64,000 bases of DNA from JAOBAU01 sp034667465 (GTDB taxonomy: Bacteria; Acidobacteriota; Thermoanaerobaculia; Gp7-AA8): contig JAXDJV010000027.1 of the NCBI GenBank assembly GCA_034667465.1, positions 1 to 64,000 on the forward strand, read 5' to 3'. Positions 50,740-58,799 of the stretch are shown here, piece after piece. A model generated the notes under the pieces. That model searched no databases and was not told where the DNA came from. It saw only the letters and a program-made list of their open reading frames with translations. Every line of letters starts with the position of its first letter. The first letter of the stretch is position 1. The translations under genes and the position numbers were made by a program.

Positions 50740-52004
50740 AACGCACTCACCGCCGCGCGAACGCGATCGAGTCCTGCGCGAATCTGATCGGGCGAAACGG
50801 CGCCGACCGACAGCCGGAACCAGCCGGTCTCGCGCGTCAGTCCGAACGCCTGGAACGGCACGACCGCGAAGCCGGCTTTCTCGAGCAGCAGGCGACGGAT
50901 GTCTTCGTTGGTTTTCAATCCGGCGCGGCCGATGAGGTCGAAGTGCGCGGTGAGATAGATCGCGCCCTGCGGTGCGATGGCATGTACCGGCAGTCCGTCG
51001 GCGCGCATCGCTTCGAGTCCGTCGTGGAGCAGATCGAGGCGAAGCTGAATGTCGTGCAGCATCTTCGTGCGATAGGTGCGGATCGCGTCGGACATGCCGA
51101 GGAACTTCGCGACCGCCACCTGCTCGGCGCGCGGCGCCCACGCGCCGACGTGGCCGAGGATGTCGCGCATGCGCGCGGTGACGTAAGGCGGTGCGACCGT
51201 CCAGCCGACGCGCAGCCCGGTCGCGGCGTACGCTTTCGAAATGCCGTCGACGAAGATCGTGTATGGCATCGACTCAGGCACGAGTTGCGGCGGCGCGTAA
51301 TGACGGTTGTCGCCGAACGTCAGCGTCCAGTAAACCTGATCCCAGAGAATGAAGAGCGGTCGCTCGCCGGTACCGATCCGCCGCTCGTTTTCATGGACGA
51401 CGAGTCGCGCGATCGCGTCGACCTCTTCGCGCGCCATCACCGTTCCGGTCGGATTGAGCGGCGTGCAGATACAGATGAGGCGCGCGTCGCGAACGTGCGG
51501 TTTGAGTTGCGCGGCGGTCGGAAGGAAGTTCGTCTCCGGACCGACGACCAGTTCGACCGCGCGACCCTTCATCAAATATGTGTAGTGGTTGTTGTTCCAG
51601 GACGGCGTCGGATAGATGACGGTGTCGCCGGGATCGACGACGGCCGCGTATGCAGCGTAGATGATCGGCCGCGAGCCGCCGGCGATCAGCGTCGCTTCGA
51701 TCGGATAGGTGAGGCCGAGCTCTTCGGCGTACAACTTCACGACCGCCTGGCGCAGCTCCTTCACGCCATCCGACGGCGGGTAGTTCGTTTCGCCGGCGGC
51801 GAGCGCTTCGCCGATGAGTTGCTCGAGCTCGGGCGGGATGCGGAACTCTTTCGGCGAGAAATCGCCGACGGTGAGATTGCATATCTCCTGTCCCGATTCC
51901 GCGAGCGCGCGGATCTCGCCGGAGATCTTCAGGATCTCCGAGCCGGTCAGTCCCTGGGCGAGGGCGGAGAGGGCGGTGGCGTCGTGCAGGCTGGCGACAG
52001 TCAT
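50736..52004 (-). CDS. Class I/II pyridoxal-phosphate aminotransferase
   Basis: A 422-aa fold-type I enzyme. Substrate- and cofactor-binding motifs: NLTVGDFSPKEFRIP, LIAGGSRPIIYAAYAAV, YPTPSWNNNHYTYL, CTPLNPTGTVMAREEVD, and the PLP Lys in VDGISKAYAATGLRVGW. It resembles aspartate or branched aminotransferases; the substrate cannot be decided. It starts at 52004, coupled by ATGA to the glycosyltransferase gene, and ends coupled to the SNase-like gene. TACAAT at 52018-52013, inside the upstream coding sequence, lies 8 nt before the ATG and could be an internal promoter. Confidence 0.92.
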   Translation of the reverse strand: MTVASLHDATALSALAQGLTGSEILKISGEIRALAESGQEICNLTVGDFSPKEFRIPPELEQLIGEALAAGETNYPPSDGVKELRQAVVKLYAEELGLTYPIEATLIAGGSRPIIYAAYAAVVDPGDTVIYPTPSWNNNHYTYLMKGRAVELVVGPETNFLPTAAQLKPHVRDARLICICTPLNPTGTVMAREEVDAIARLVVHENERRIGTGERPLFILWDQVYWTLTFGDNRHYAPPQLVPESMPYTIFVDGISKAYAATGLRVGWTVAPPYVTARMRDILGHVGAWAPRAEQVAVAKFLGMSDAIRTYRTKMLHDIQLRLDLLHDGLEAMRADGLPVHAIAPQGAIYLTAHFDLIGRAGLKTNEDIRRLLLEKAGFAVVPFQAFGLTRETGWFRLSVGAVSPDQIRAGLDRVRAAVSAL

Positions 52005-52744
52005 CGGCGCGAATTGTACGCGCGATGAATCTTCCAGAGGTCGCGCAGCGCGCGGATGAAGTCGCGCGACTGCACCTTCGAGCCGCCGACGTCGCGCCAG
52101 TGGAAGATCGGGAGCTCGTAAATCGCGCGTGACGCGGCGTCGCGTCCGCAGCGCTGCACGTAGCGGGCGATGATCTCGACGTCGAAGATCCAGCGCGAAA
52201 GAAACGGCTGCGCGAAGGCGGCGCGGATGTCGTCGCTGACACGGAAGAGCTTCGCGCCGCATTGCGTGTCGTAGACGGCGAGCCCGAGGCTGGATGAGAT
52301 GAGTGTGGCGCCGACGCGGCCGACGTAGTGGCGCGACGGACGGCGGCTGATCTCGCGCCCGAGGAGACGAACGCGGGCGGCGAAGACCATCTGGATTTCA
52401 GGACGGTCGCGAAAGACGCGCATGAAACCGGGAAGCTCGGTCAGCGGCGTGGCGAGGTCGGCGTCCCAGAATCCGACGAAGTCGGGACCGCGGGTGAACG
52501 ACGCTTCGACTCCGCGGCGAACCGCTTCCGCTTTGCCGCTGTTCTGTTCGAGATGGAGCACGGCGAAACGGGAAGGATCGGACGCGGCGAGCTCATCGAG
52601 GATGCGCGCGGTGCCGTCGGTGCTGCCGTCGTTCGCGAAGAGGAAGGTCACCTCGTCGCCGGCGAGGTGGAAGCGCCGGAACGCGTCGACGTCGAGGCGG
52701 TGCTCTTCATTGAAACAGGGAACGACGATCTCGACTCGCGACAC
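52001..52744 (-). CDS. Family 2 glycosyltransferase (dolichyl-phosphate-glucose-synthase-like)
   Basis: A 247-aa GT-A enzyme starting at GTG: VSRVEIVVPCFNEEHRLDVD, then FANDGSTDGTARILDELA (nucleotide-sugar site), FVGFWDADLATPLTELPGFM (DxD-type metal site), YDTQCGAKLFR, and IFHWRDVGGSKVQ. The last motif is typical of Alg5/DPG-synthase-like GT2 enzymes that glycosylate a lipid phosphate. No membrane segment is present. A TAGAAT box on the minus strand is 8 nt before the GTG. It is the first gene of a coupled operon. Confidence 0.9.
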   Translation of the reverse strand: MSRVEIVVPCFNEEHRLDVDAFRRFHLAGDEVTFLFANDGSTDGTARILDELAASDPSRFAVLHLEQNSGKAEAVRRGVEASFTRGPDFVGFWDADLATPLTELPGFMRVFRDRPEIQMVFAARVRLLGREISRRPSRHYVGRVGATLISSSLGLAVYDTQCGAKLFRVSDDIRAAFAQPFLSRWIFDVEIIARYVQRCGRDAASRAIYELPIFHWRDVGGSKVQSRDFIRALRDLWKIHRAYNSRR

Positions 52745-52752
52745 GGGCGCGC

Positions 52753-52762
52753 ATTCTACAAT
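52753..52762. promoter_or_regulatory. Overlapping divergent -10 boxes (glycosyltransferase and esterase)
   Basis: The 10-nt sequence ATTCTACAAT reads TACAAT on the plus strand (52757-52762, 6 nt before the esterase ATG) and TAGAAT on the minus strand (52758-52753, 8 nt before the glycosyltransferase GTG). Only 24 nt separate the two start codons. Both genes are therefore predicted leaderless and mutually exclusive in polymerase binding. Confidence 0.6.
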
Positions 52763-52768
52763 GTGCTC

Positions 52769-53425
52769 ATGGCAGAGCCCGTCCGACCGGACAACATGTT
52801 GACGAGTCAGTCGAATGACTTCACGGAGTCGATCATCGAAGTGCGTGCACATGGCCGGTATCTGTCGCGGCTAATTGACGATGGTTCAGGCACTTTGATC
52901 GGATTTCACGGCTACGCCGAGAACGCGGAACGTAACTTCGCGGAGTTGGTTCGCATCCCCGGAATCGAGCGCTGGTCAGTAATCGCCGTGCAGGCGCTGC
53001 ATTCGTTCTACGTGCCGAAGACCGGAGAGGTCGTCGCCAGCTGGATGACGAAGCTCAACCGTGACGAGGCGATCGCCGATAATCTCGAGTACGTTCGGCG
53101 GATCGTTGCCGCTGTTTCCGTGCGCCGCCCGCTCGTCTTTCTCGGCTTTTCGCAGGGAGCAGCGATGGCGTATCGCGCCGCCGCGGCAATCAAATCCGAC
53201 GCCGTGATCGTCCTCGGTGGCGATCTGCCGCCGGACGTTGACGCCACGGCTCTGCCGCCGGCGCTGGTCGGACGCGGCAGCCGCGACGAGTGGTTTGCCG
53301 CAGAAAAGCTCGAGAAAGACCTGAGCTTTCTGCCGGGTGCGACAACCGTCATTTTCGATGGCGGGCACGAGTGGACGGATGCGTTTCGCGCCGCGGCCGG
53401 TGAGTTCCTCGGCAGCGCATTTTGA
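52769..53425 (+). CDS. Alpha/beta-hydrolase (phospholipase/carboxylesterase family)
   Basis: A 218-aa serine hydrolase. GTLIGFHGYAENAERNFAEL has the oxyanion-side loop, PLVFLGFSQGAAMAYRAAA the nucleophile Ser in GFSQG, VGRGSRDEWFAAEKL the Asp, and TVIFDGGHEWTDAF the catalytic His. This is the usual triad order for small esterases. It starts at the ATG at 52769, directly after a leaderless-type -10. No signal peptide, so it is cytoplasmic. The substrate is unknown. Confidence 0.87.
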   Translation: MAEPVRPDNMLTSQSNDFTESIIEVRAHGRYLSRLIDDGSGTLIGFHGYAENAERNFAELVRIPGIERWSVIAVQALHSFYVPKTGEVVASWMTKLNRDEAIADNLEYVRRIVAAVSVRRPLVFLGFSQGAAMAYRAAAAIKSDAVIVLGGDLPPDVDATALPPALVGRGSRDEWFAAEKLEKDLSFLPGATTVIFDGGHEWTDAFRAAAGEFLGSAF

Positions 53426-53477
53426 GAGCCTTCGGCGTCTTCGCGCCTTCAGGATGACGGCGCGTCAGTAGCGTGTT
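53426..53477. other. Short spacer with weak hairpin before uvrC
   Basis: The spacer between the esterase and uvrC holds a C/G-rich stretch (GGCG-TCTTCG-CGCC, about 53434-53447) with a CAGGATGACGG-like continuation. It resembles intergenic repeats of the GTCATCCTGA type seen in many genomes, but only one copy is present here. No promoter is obvious. Confidence 0.3.
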
Positions 53478-55325
53478 ATGTCGGGGTCCATGTCTTCGCA
53501 GCACGAATCCCGTCTCGAACGCCTCAGGGCGCGGCTGAAGGAGCTTCCCGAGCGTCCCGGTGTCTACCTCCATAAGAACGCCGAAGAGGAAGTGATTTAC
53601 GTCGGCAAGGCGCGAAATCTGCGCAATCGCGTCGGCTCCTATATCGTCGGCCGCGGCGCCCGCGACACGAAAACGATGTCGCTGATCAACGAGATCGACA
53701 CCATCGATTTCGTCACGACGAACAACGAGCTGGAAGCGATCCTCCTCGAGAACAACCTCATCAAGACGCACCAGCCGCGCTACAACATCCTTCTTCGCGA
53801 CGACAAGAGCTACCCGTACATCAAGGTCACGATGTCGGAGGATTACCCACGCGCGGTTTTCACGCGGCGCGTCGATCGAAAGAAGGGCGACCTCTACTAC
53901 GGGCCGTTCTTCGCCGGCACCGCACGTCGCATCCTCAAGCTGGTCGGCGATCAGTTCAAGCTGCGAAGCTGCGATCTCGACATCACCGAAGGGAAGAACG
54001 CGCTGCCGCGGCCGTGTCTCTATTACGACATGCATCAGTGTCTCGGGCCGTGCGTGGTCGGTCTCACCGAACGCCCCGTGTACCGCGAGATGGTCGATGA
54101 CGTCGTGCTGTTCCTCGGCGGCAAGTCGAAGGAGTTGCACGAGCGATTGCGCGCGCGGATGTATCGCGCAGCCGAAGAAGAGAACTACGAGGTCGCGACG
54201 TACTACCGCGATCTGATTCGCACCGTCGAACGCATTCAGGCGGAGCAGCAGGTGGCGTCTGCCGATCAGGAAGATCTCGACGTCTGGGGCTTGTACGAGG
54301 AAGGAGGCGACGTTGCCGTGCAGCTTTTCGTACTGCGCGATGGCAACATCGTCGATCGTCGCGAGCTCTTCTGGGAGAAGCTTCCGGATTACCGGCCCGG
54401 CTACTTCCTCGGCGAAGTGCTGCAGCGTTACTACCAGGATAACCTGTTCATTCCTCAGGAGATCCTGATCCCGTTCGAGATCGAAGAGCCGGAGCTGACG
54501 GAAGCATTTCTCGCAACGCAGGCGAACCGCAAAGTGTCGTTGCGCGTCCCGCAGCGCGGCCGCGGCGTCGATCGATTGGAGCTCGCGAACCGCAACGCAC
54601 GGCTGTCGCACGAGTCGCGATTCCGGAAGGCGCAGCAGGATCGTCTGCAGATCGCCGGTCAGCGTCTCGCGCAGATCCTGGGCTTCGATCGCGAGATCCA
54701 GCGCATTGAATCGTTCGACATCTCGAATATTCAGGGAAGCGACTCGGTGGCCGGCATGGTCGTCCTCGATCGCGGCAAGTTCGACAAGAAACAGTATCGC
54801 GTCTTCAACATCCGCACGGTCGTGGGCGCGGATGATTTCCGCTCGATGGCCGAAGCGGTCGATCGGCGTTATCGGCGCCTGCTGGAAGATGGGAAGTCGC
54901 TGCCCGACATGATCCTGATCGACGGCGGTCGCGGTCAGCTCAATGCGGCGCTGGCGGCGCTGAACAAACTCGGCATCGAAGAGATCCCGATCGCCGGTCT
55001 CGCAAAGAGGGAAGAAGAGATCTACGTTCCCGATCGCGACGAACCGTATCGCCTGGAGAAGCGCGAGCCGGCGCTGCAGCTTTTGCAGATGGTGCGCGAC
55101 GAGACGCATCGCTTCGCCGTCTCCTCGCATCGCCGGCGGCGTTCGAAGCGAGTGCTGCACAGTGAGCTCGACGATCTGCCGGGCATCGGCGACAAGCGCC
55201 GGCGTCTGCTGATCGAGCGTTTCGGCAGCCTCTCCGGCGTGAAGCAGGCGTCGGCGCAGGATCTCGTCAACGTGCTCGGACGCAAAGTGGGACAGAACCT
55301 CTACGACGAGCTCCACACCGCCTAA
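53478..55325 (+). CDS. uvrC: Excinuclease ABC subunit C
   Basis: Dual incision nuclease of nucleotide excision repair. The GIY-YIG domain begins LPERPGVYLHKNAEEEVIYV and GKARNLRNRVGSYI. The UVR domain (about 205-240) is EENYEVATYYRDLIRTVERI. The RNase H-like endonuclease domain carries IESFDISNIQGSDSVAGMVV and LPDMILIDGGRGQLNAAL, and the tandem HhH has LDDLPGIGDKRRRLLIERFG. Length is 615 aa. Starts at 53478 and at 53490 are both possible. Nearest repair partner is uvrB at 46681. Confidence 0.96.
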   Translation: MSGSMSSQHESRLERLRARLKELPERPGVYLHKNAEEEVIYVGKARNLRNRVGSYIVGRGARDTKTMSLINEIDTIDFVTTNNELEAILLENNLIKTHQPRYNILLRDDKSYPYIKVTMSEDYPRAVFTRRVDRKKGDLYYGPFFAGTARRILKLVGDQFKLRSCDLDITEGKNALPRPCLYYDMHQCLGPCVVGLTERPVYREMVDDVVLFLGGKSKELHERLRARMYRAAEEENYEVATYYRDLIRTVERIQAEQQVASADQEDLDVWGLYEEGGDVAVQLFVLRDGNIVDRRELFWEKLPDYRPGYFLGEVLQRYYQDNLFIPQEILIPFEIEEPELTEAFLATQANRKVSLRVPQRGRGVDRLELANRNARLSHESRFRKAQQDRLQIAGQRLAQILGFDREIQRIESFDISNIQGSDSVAGMVVLDRGKFDKKQYRVFNIRTVVGADDFRSMAEAVDRRYRRLLEDGKSLPDMILIDGGRGQLNAALAALNKLGIEEIPIAGLAKREEEIYVPDRDEPYRLEKREPALQLLQMVRDETHRFAVSSHRRRRSKRVLHSELDDLPGIGDKRRRLLIERFGSLSGVKQASAQDLVNVLGRKVGQNLYDELHTA

Positions 55326-55382
55326 CACACGCGTGCGATAATCGCGAGAAATTCAACGCACAGTAGCTAAAGGGGTGGGGGA

Positions 55383-57320
55383 ATGACTTTCGAAGGGGAA
55401 ATCGGCGAGATCGATCTCATCGGCCGACTGGTCGAGCTCGGCCGCGACCACTTCACCGGCGCGATCCGATTCGAAAGCGACGGCATCATCAAGATCGTCT
55501 ACTTCAAGGGCGGCGACGTCCTTTCGGCAAGCACAAACGATCGGACCGACAGCATCGACGAGATCCTCCTCCGCGCCGGCAAGGTCACTCGCGAGCATGT
55601 GAAGCAGGCGCTTGCGAAGCGCAAGGAAACAGAGACGCTCGGCGACGCGCTCCTGAACCTCGGCTTCATCACCCGCAAAGAACTGACGTGGGCGCGACGC
55701 GTTCAGGTCATCGGCATCCTCCGCTCAATCGGCACATGGACGACCGGTTCGTTCACGATCGTCGCCGACTACCTGCCGAAGCGCGACGAAGGAACGGTGT
55801 TCTCGCTGCAGCAGATCCTCGTCGAGCTGATCGTCACGGAACAGGATCGCTCGAAGTTCGAGCAGCTCCTCGACGAAGGGCAGGCGGTTTTCGCGAAGAC
55901 TCCCGACTTCGATGACGTCTATCGCCGGCTCGGTCTCAATCGGGATGCCGAGGAGATCGTAGCGCAGGTGGATGGAACGAACACGGCGGCTGAGGTCGTA
56001 GCGATTTCGGGCAAAGACGCGTTCAACGTCTACAAACTACTGCATGCGCTGATGCTTGTCGGTGTGTTGTCGCGCGCCTCAAAACCTAAAGTGTCAGGTG
56101 AGGTTTTCGGCGACGACGATCTCGTCGATGAATATGCGAATCTCGCGGTGGGCGATGCGGCAGATCTCTGGCCGACGCAGCCCGCTTCGACGCCTGAGCC
56201 GGAACCGATCGCGGCGTTCGAGCCGGCGGCTGCGACCGATGAATACGACTTCACCGCGGACGATGACGCGCCGGCGATGTCGTTCGACGCGGAGGAGCCG
56301 CTCGCGAGTCCTGTCGTTCCGCCTGTCGCGGATGAACCGCTTTGGGAAGAGACGACTGAGGTTCCGATTCCGGCGATGCCGGTCGCGGAGCCTGCACCGG
56401 CGCCAATCAGCGCGACGTCCAGTTCGGCACCAAAACGCGAAGAGCAGTGGGGCTTCGACGAGGCGCAGATCGAGACCGCACGACGTGCCGCCGTTCCGGT
56501 GCACTCGGCGAATCGTGTTGAGGAACTGCCGACCGTTCCCGTCGGTCAGGAACCGGGTGGCGGCGGCAACCTGCTGCGCGCAGCGGGAGTCGGACTCGTG
56601 CTCGCGATTGTCATTCTCGGCGGATTGAACTGGTGGAAGAACCGCACGCCGCGGTCCGTCGAATCAGCGACTCCGGCTGCGGCGGCGACGCGGAGAGGCA
56701 TTAAACCGCAACCTGTGGTGCCAACGCCCATTCCACCATCGGTGACCGGAACGACGGGAACCGTCGTCACGGCCGGAGCGATTACGCCAACCGCCACCAC
56801 AACGTCCGGAACCGCGCCTGCCGGACTTACGATCACTGCGCCGCCGGCGCCGCCAGCTGGGCCGGGAACGCAAACGACCATCACGACGACCACTCAGCCG
56901 CCGAACACTGCGTCGGCGGCACCAGCCGGAAGCACGCCGCGGCTCGAGCGCGGGAAGGGGCCGATCAAGATCACCAACGAGGCAGCGGCGGCGGAAGCTG
57001 CAGCCGCAGCGGCGACGGCAGCGAATGATCCGCTGCGGGCGAAGTACGACGCAATGGCGCGCGAGGCTGCGGCGAATCCCGCCGGTACGTTCGCGGTGCA
57101 GTTCGAGCTCGTCTGCGAGACCGCCTCGCTCACGAAAGCGATCCAGGCCGGCGGAAACAACGTCTGGTTCACAACGATGAGCTATCGCGGCAAGCCGTGC
57201 TATCGCGTCTTCTGGGGCCGATACAACAGCCAGCCGGAAGCCGCGAAAGCGGCGGGCGAAGTTCCGCGCGATCTCCGCGGCGGTGCGACGCCGGTCGTCA
57301 TTCGCATCCCGCGCTCATGA
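55383..57320 (+). CDS. PATAN (DUF4388) signalling protein with transmembrane segment and SPOR-like domain
   Basis: A 645-aa protein. Residues of about 1-100 are a DUF4388/PATAN domain (LIGRLVELGRDHFTGAIRFE, VYFKGGDVLSAS). Residues of about 100-250 are helical, with VAQVDGTNTAAEVVAISGKD. A Pro/Ala/Glu-rich linker reaches about 390. One membrane helix lies at about 401-418 (GVGLVLAIVILGGLNWW). A Thr/Pro linker then leads to a C-terminal region (about 567-645) with FAVQFELVCETASL and YRVFWGRYNSQPEAAKAAG that fits SPOR domains binding denuded peptidoglycan. A purine-rich GGGGTGGGGG precedes the ATG. It starts an operon overlapping DUF4126 by 4 nt. The combination of a cytoplasmic PATAN and a periplasmic SPOR domain is unusual. 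Confidence 0.85.
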   Translation: MTFEGEIGEIDLIGRLVELGRDHFTGAIRFESDGIIKIVYFKGGDVLSASTNDRTDSIDEILLRAGKVTREHVKQALAKRKETETLGDALLNLGFITRKELTWARRVQVIGILRSIGTWTTGSFTIVADYLPKRDEGTVFSLQQILVELIVTEQDRSKFEQLLDEGQAVFAKTPDFDDVYRRLGLNRDAEEIVAQVDGTNTAAEVVAISGKDAFNVYKLLHALMLVGVLSRASKPKVSGEVFGDDDLVDEYANLAVGDAADLWPTQPASTPEPEPIAAFEPAAATDEYDFTADDDAPAMSFDAEEPLASPVVPPVADEPLWEETTEVPIPAMPVAEPAPAPISATSSSAPKREEQWGFDEAQIETARRAAVPVHSANRVEELPTVPVGQEPGGGGNLLRAAGVGLVLAIVILGGLNWWKNRTPRSVESATPAAAATRRGIKPQPVVPTPIPPSVTGTTGTVVTAGAITPTATTTSGTAPAGLTITAPPAPPAGPGTQTTITTTTQPPNTASAAPAGSTPRLERGKGPIKITNEAAAAEAAAAAATAANDPLRAKYDAMAREAAANPAGTFAVQFELVCETASLTKAIQAGGNNVWFTTMSYRGKPCYRVFWGRYNSQPEAAKAAGEVPRDLRGGATPVVIRIPRS

Positions 57321-57874
57321 CCGCGATCCTCGCTTCGCTCCTGACGTCGGCCGGCCTCGGCGTCGGCGCAGGAGTGAACGCGTATGCGACGATGCTCGTC
57401 TTCGGGTTGCTGGCGCGGTTTCGTCCCGGCATGTTCCCCGACGATCTCGCGCATTTCTTCTCGTCGACGCCGGTGCTGATCGCGCTCGGCGTCCTCTACA
57501 CGATCGAGTTCTTTGCCGATAAAGTGCCGGCCGTCGATCACGTCTGGGATGTGATCCACACCTTCATCCGGCCGGCCGCGGGGGCGCTCGTCGCGTGGGC
57601 TGCGGTCTCCGATCAGATTCCGCGCGGCGCGGTGATCGTCGCATCAGTGATCGCCGGAAGCGCGGCGCTCGGCTCCCATCTCGTCAAAGCGACCGTGCGC
57701 GGCGTCAGCACCGCGACGACCGGTGGCCTCGGCAATCCGATCCTCTCGCTGCTCGAAGACGTTTTCGCGTTCGTCAACGCGATCCTGGCGATCTTCGCTC
57801 CGCTGCTCGTCCTCGTCGTCGCGCTTCTCGTAACGCTCTACTTCGTCCACATCAGCCGTCGCCGCCCGGCATGA
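57317..57874 (+). CDS. DUF4126 membrane protein
   Basis: A 185-aa integral membrane protein with about five helices: LASLLTSAGLGVGAGVNAYA, LIALGVLYTIEFFADKVPAV, AAGALVAWAAVSDQIPRGAV, GNPILSLLEDVFAFVNAILA and LLVLVVALLVTLYFVHISRR. The pattern AGVNAY at the first helix and FADKVPAVDHVWD fits DUF4126, of unknown function. Both ends overlap neighbours by ATGA, so it is strictly operonic between the PATAN-SPOR protein and the NYN protein. Confidence 0.85.
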   Translation: MTAILASLLTSAGLGVGAGVNAYATMLVFGLLARFRPGMFPDDLAHFFSSTPVLIALGVLYTIEFFADKVPAVDHVWDVIHTFIRPAAGALVAWAAVSDQIPRGAVIVASVIAGSAALGSHLVKATVRGVSTATTGGLGNPILSLLEDVFAFVNAILAIFAPLLVLVVALLVTLYFVHISRRRPA

Positions 57875-58353
57875 GCTGGCTGATCGACGGCAGCAACGTC
57901 CTCGGACGATTGCGATTGCCGCGCGAGTCGGATGCCGCGAAACGCGAGCTGGTCACGTTACTGTCGCGCTTCGCGCGCGCTCGACGAGTGAAGGTCGCCT
58001 GCTACTTCGACGGACCGGAGCCGGCGAGCTTCGGAAAGAATCTCGGCAGCGTGTCGGTCGTCTTCAGCGGCCAGCGATCGGCCGACGATCTGATCGTCGC
58101 GCGCGTCGCGAGCGGCACGTCATGGACCGTCGTTACCTCCGATCAGGCATTGGCCGCGCGAGTCGCCGGACGACGCGTCACGATCGTCGCTCCGGGAGCA
58201 TTCGCGCAGGAGCTGGAACGGCTGCCGTCGGAAGGGGAGGGAGCGCTTCCGCGGACGACTGGGCGGCGTGGTTCAAGGACCCGAAAAACCGCGACGGTTT
58301 TTGATGTCGGCACGCCGACAATCATTCCAAGCTCTGAAACGACAACCATTTAG
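57871..58353 (+). CDS. NYN/PIN-like YacP-type protein, C-terminus probably frameshifted
   Basis: MSWLIDGSNVLGRLRLPRES is the NYN-domain start with the first acidic residue; VKVACYFDGPEP, SADDLIVARVA and TVVTSDQALAARVAGRRV supply the other conserved acidic and helical parts. Relatives are probable RNases. The open frame runs to 58353, but after about residue 120 it becomes a low-complexity Arg/Thr-rich stretch. In the frame offset by one base the sequence reads SADDWAAWFKDPKNRDGF and stops at 58304, a better-looking C-terminus. One extra G in the GGGG tract at 58234-58237 would join the two. See findings. Confidence 0.72.
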   Translation: MSWLIDGSNVLGRLRLPRESDAAKRELVTLLSRFARARRVKVACYFDGPEPASFGKNLGSVSVVFSGQRSADDLIVARVASGTSWTVVTSDQALAARVAGRRVTIVAPGAFAQELERLPSEGEGALPRTTGRRGSRTRKTATVFDVGTPTIIPSSETTTI

Positions 58354-58362
58354 CGCGCAGAA

Positions 58363-58391
58363 TTTTCACGTCGACAGCCGGTGTTAGAGTC
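58363..58391 (+). promoter_or_regulatory. Promoter of rnpB
   Basis: TTTTCA (58363-58368), a 17-nt spacer and TAGAGT (58386-58391) precede the first base of the P1 helix (58397) by 5 nt. The -35 matches consensus at 4 of 6 positions. Because the RNA 5' end is fixed by structure, this pair calibrates the -10 to start distance for the other promoters in the window. Confidence 0.55.
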
Positions 58392-58396
58392 GGTTG

Positions 58397-58770
58397 CGTG
58401 GAGCGGATCGGAGGATCGCAGGCCGCAAGGCCGGAGGAAAGTCCGAACTCCTACGGGCAGCAGGCTGGATAACGTCCAGGCGTCGTGAGGCGACGGAAAG
58501 TGCAACAGAAAGATACCGCCGCCGGCGTTGCGCAAGCGCGTCGGAGGTAAGGGTGAAATGGTGCGGTAAGAGCGCACCGCGTCCCGCGTGAGCGGCGACG
58601 GCATGGCAAACCCCCTGCGGAGCAAGACCAAATAGGGAAGCGATGGTACCGCCCGTTACCGCTACAAGCTTCCGGGTAGGTTGCTCGATCACCGCGGCAA
58701 CGCGCGTGACAGACGAATGATCCTCACTCGGCAACGAGAACAGGATTCGGCTTACAGATCCGCTCCACGC
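58397..58770 (+). ncRNA. rnpB: RNase P RNA, bacterial type A
   Basis: The 5' end GCGTGGAGCGGATC (58397-58410) pairs with GATCCGCTCCACGC (58757-58770) as helix P1. Conserved core sequences occur in order: GAGGAAAGTCCGAACTCC (start of P4 and CR-I, 58434 onward), ACAGAAAGATACCGCC, GGTAAGGGTGAAATGGTGCG (CR-II/III), AAACCCCCTGCGGAGCAAGA and CCAAATAGG, then GGGTAGGTTGCTC, and AACAGGATTCGGCTTACAG (P4 3' strand, CR-V). Length is about 374 nt. It is the catalytic RNA that matures tRNA 5' ends. A T8 tract follows P1 directly. Confidence 0.97.
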
Positions 58771-58778
58771 TTTTTTTT
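58757..58778 (+). terminator. Terminator at the end of rnpB
   Basis: The 3' strand of P1 (58757-58770) is followed immediately by eight Ts (58771-58778). The P1 helix itself is long-range, so the immediate hairpin is weak; the T-tract is the main signal. The next gene's promoter box starts 8 nt later. Confidence 0.5.
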
Positions 58779-58785
58779 CATTTGG

Positions 58786-58791
58786 TACGAT
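58786..58791 (+). promoter_or_regulatory. -10 box (TACGAT) of the LD-carboxypeptidase gene
   Basis: TACGAT is followed by 8 nt and the ATG at 58800, with no Shine-Dalgarno. It comes directly after the rnpB T-tract, so the two transcription units are separated by only a few bases. Confidence 0.45.
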
Positions 58792-58799
58792 CGCGGGCG

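Noticed and set aside
52013..52018. TACAAT as a leaderless promoter of the aminotransferase gene
   Set aside because: It lies inside the glycosyltransferase coding sequence (Tyr-Asn codons) and the genes already overlap by 4 nt. Coding coincidence is as likely, so it was not listed as its own feature.
53426..53477. Mobile intergenic repeat before uvrC
   Set aside because: Only one copy is present and the hairpin is short, so it is listed only as a low-confidence spacer.
53349..55328. Long open frame antisense to uvrC (about 659 codons); similar long antisense frames oppose corC (20440-21993), lon (11899-13296) and the TonB receptor (24375-25592).
   Set aside because: The translations are Arg/Asp/Val-rich without family motifs, while the opposite strand carries complete known proteins. 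Long antisense frames are expected from GC-rich codon use.
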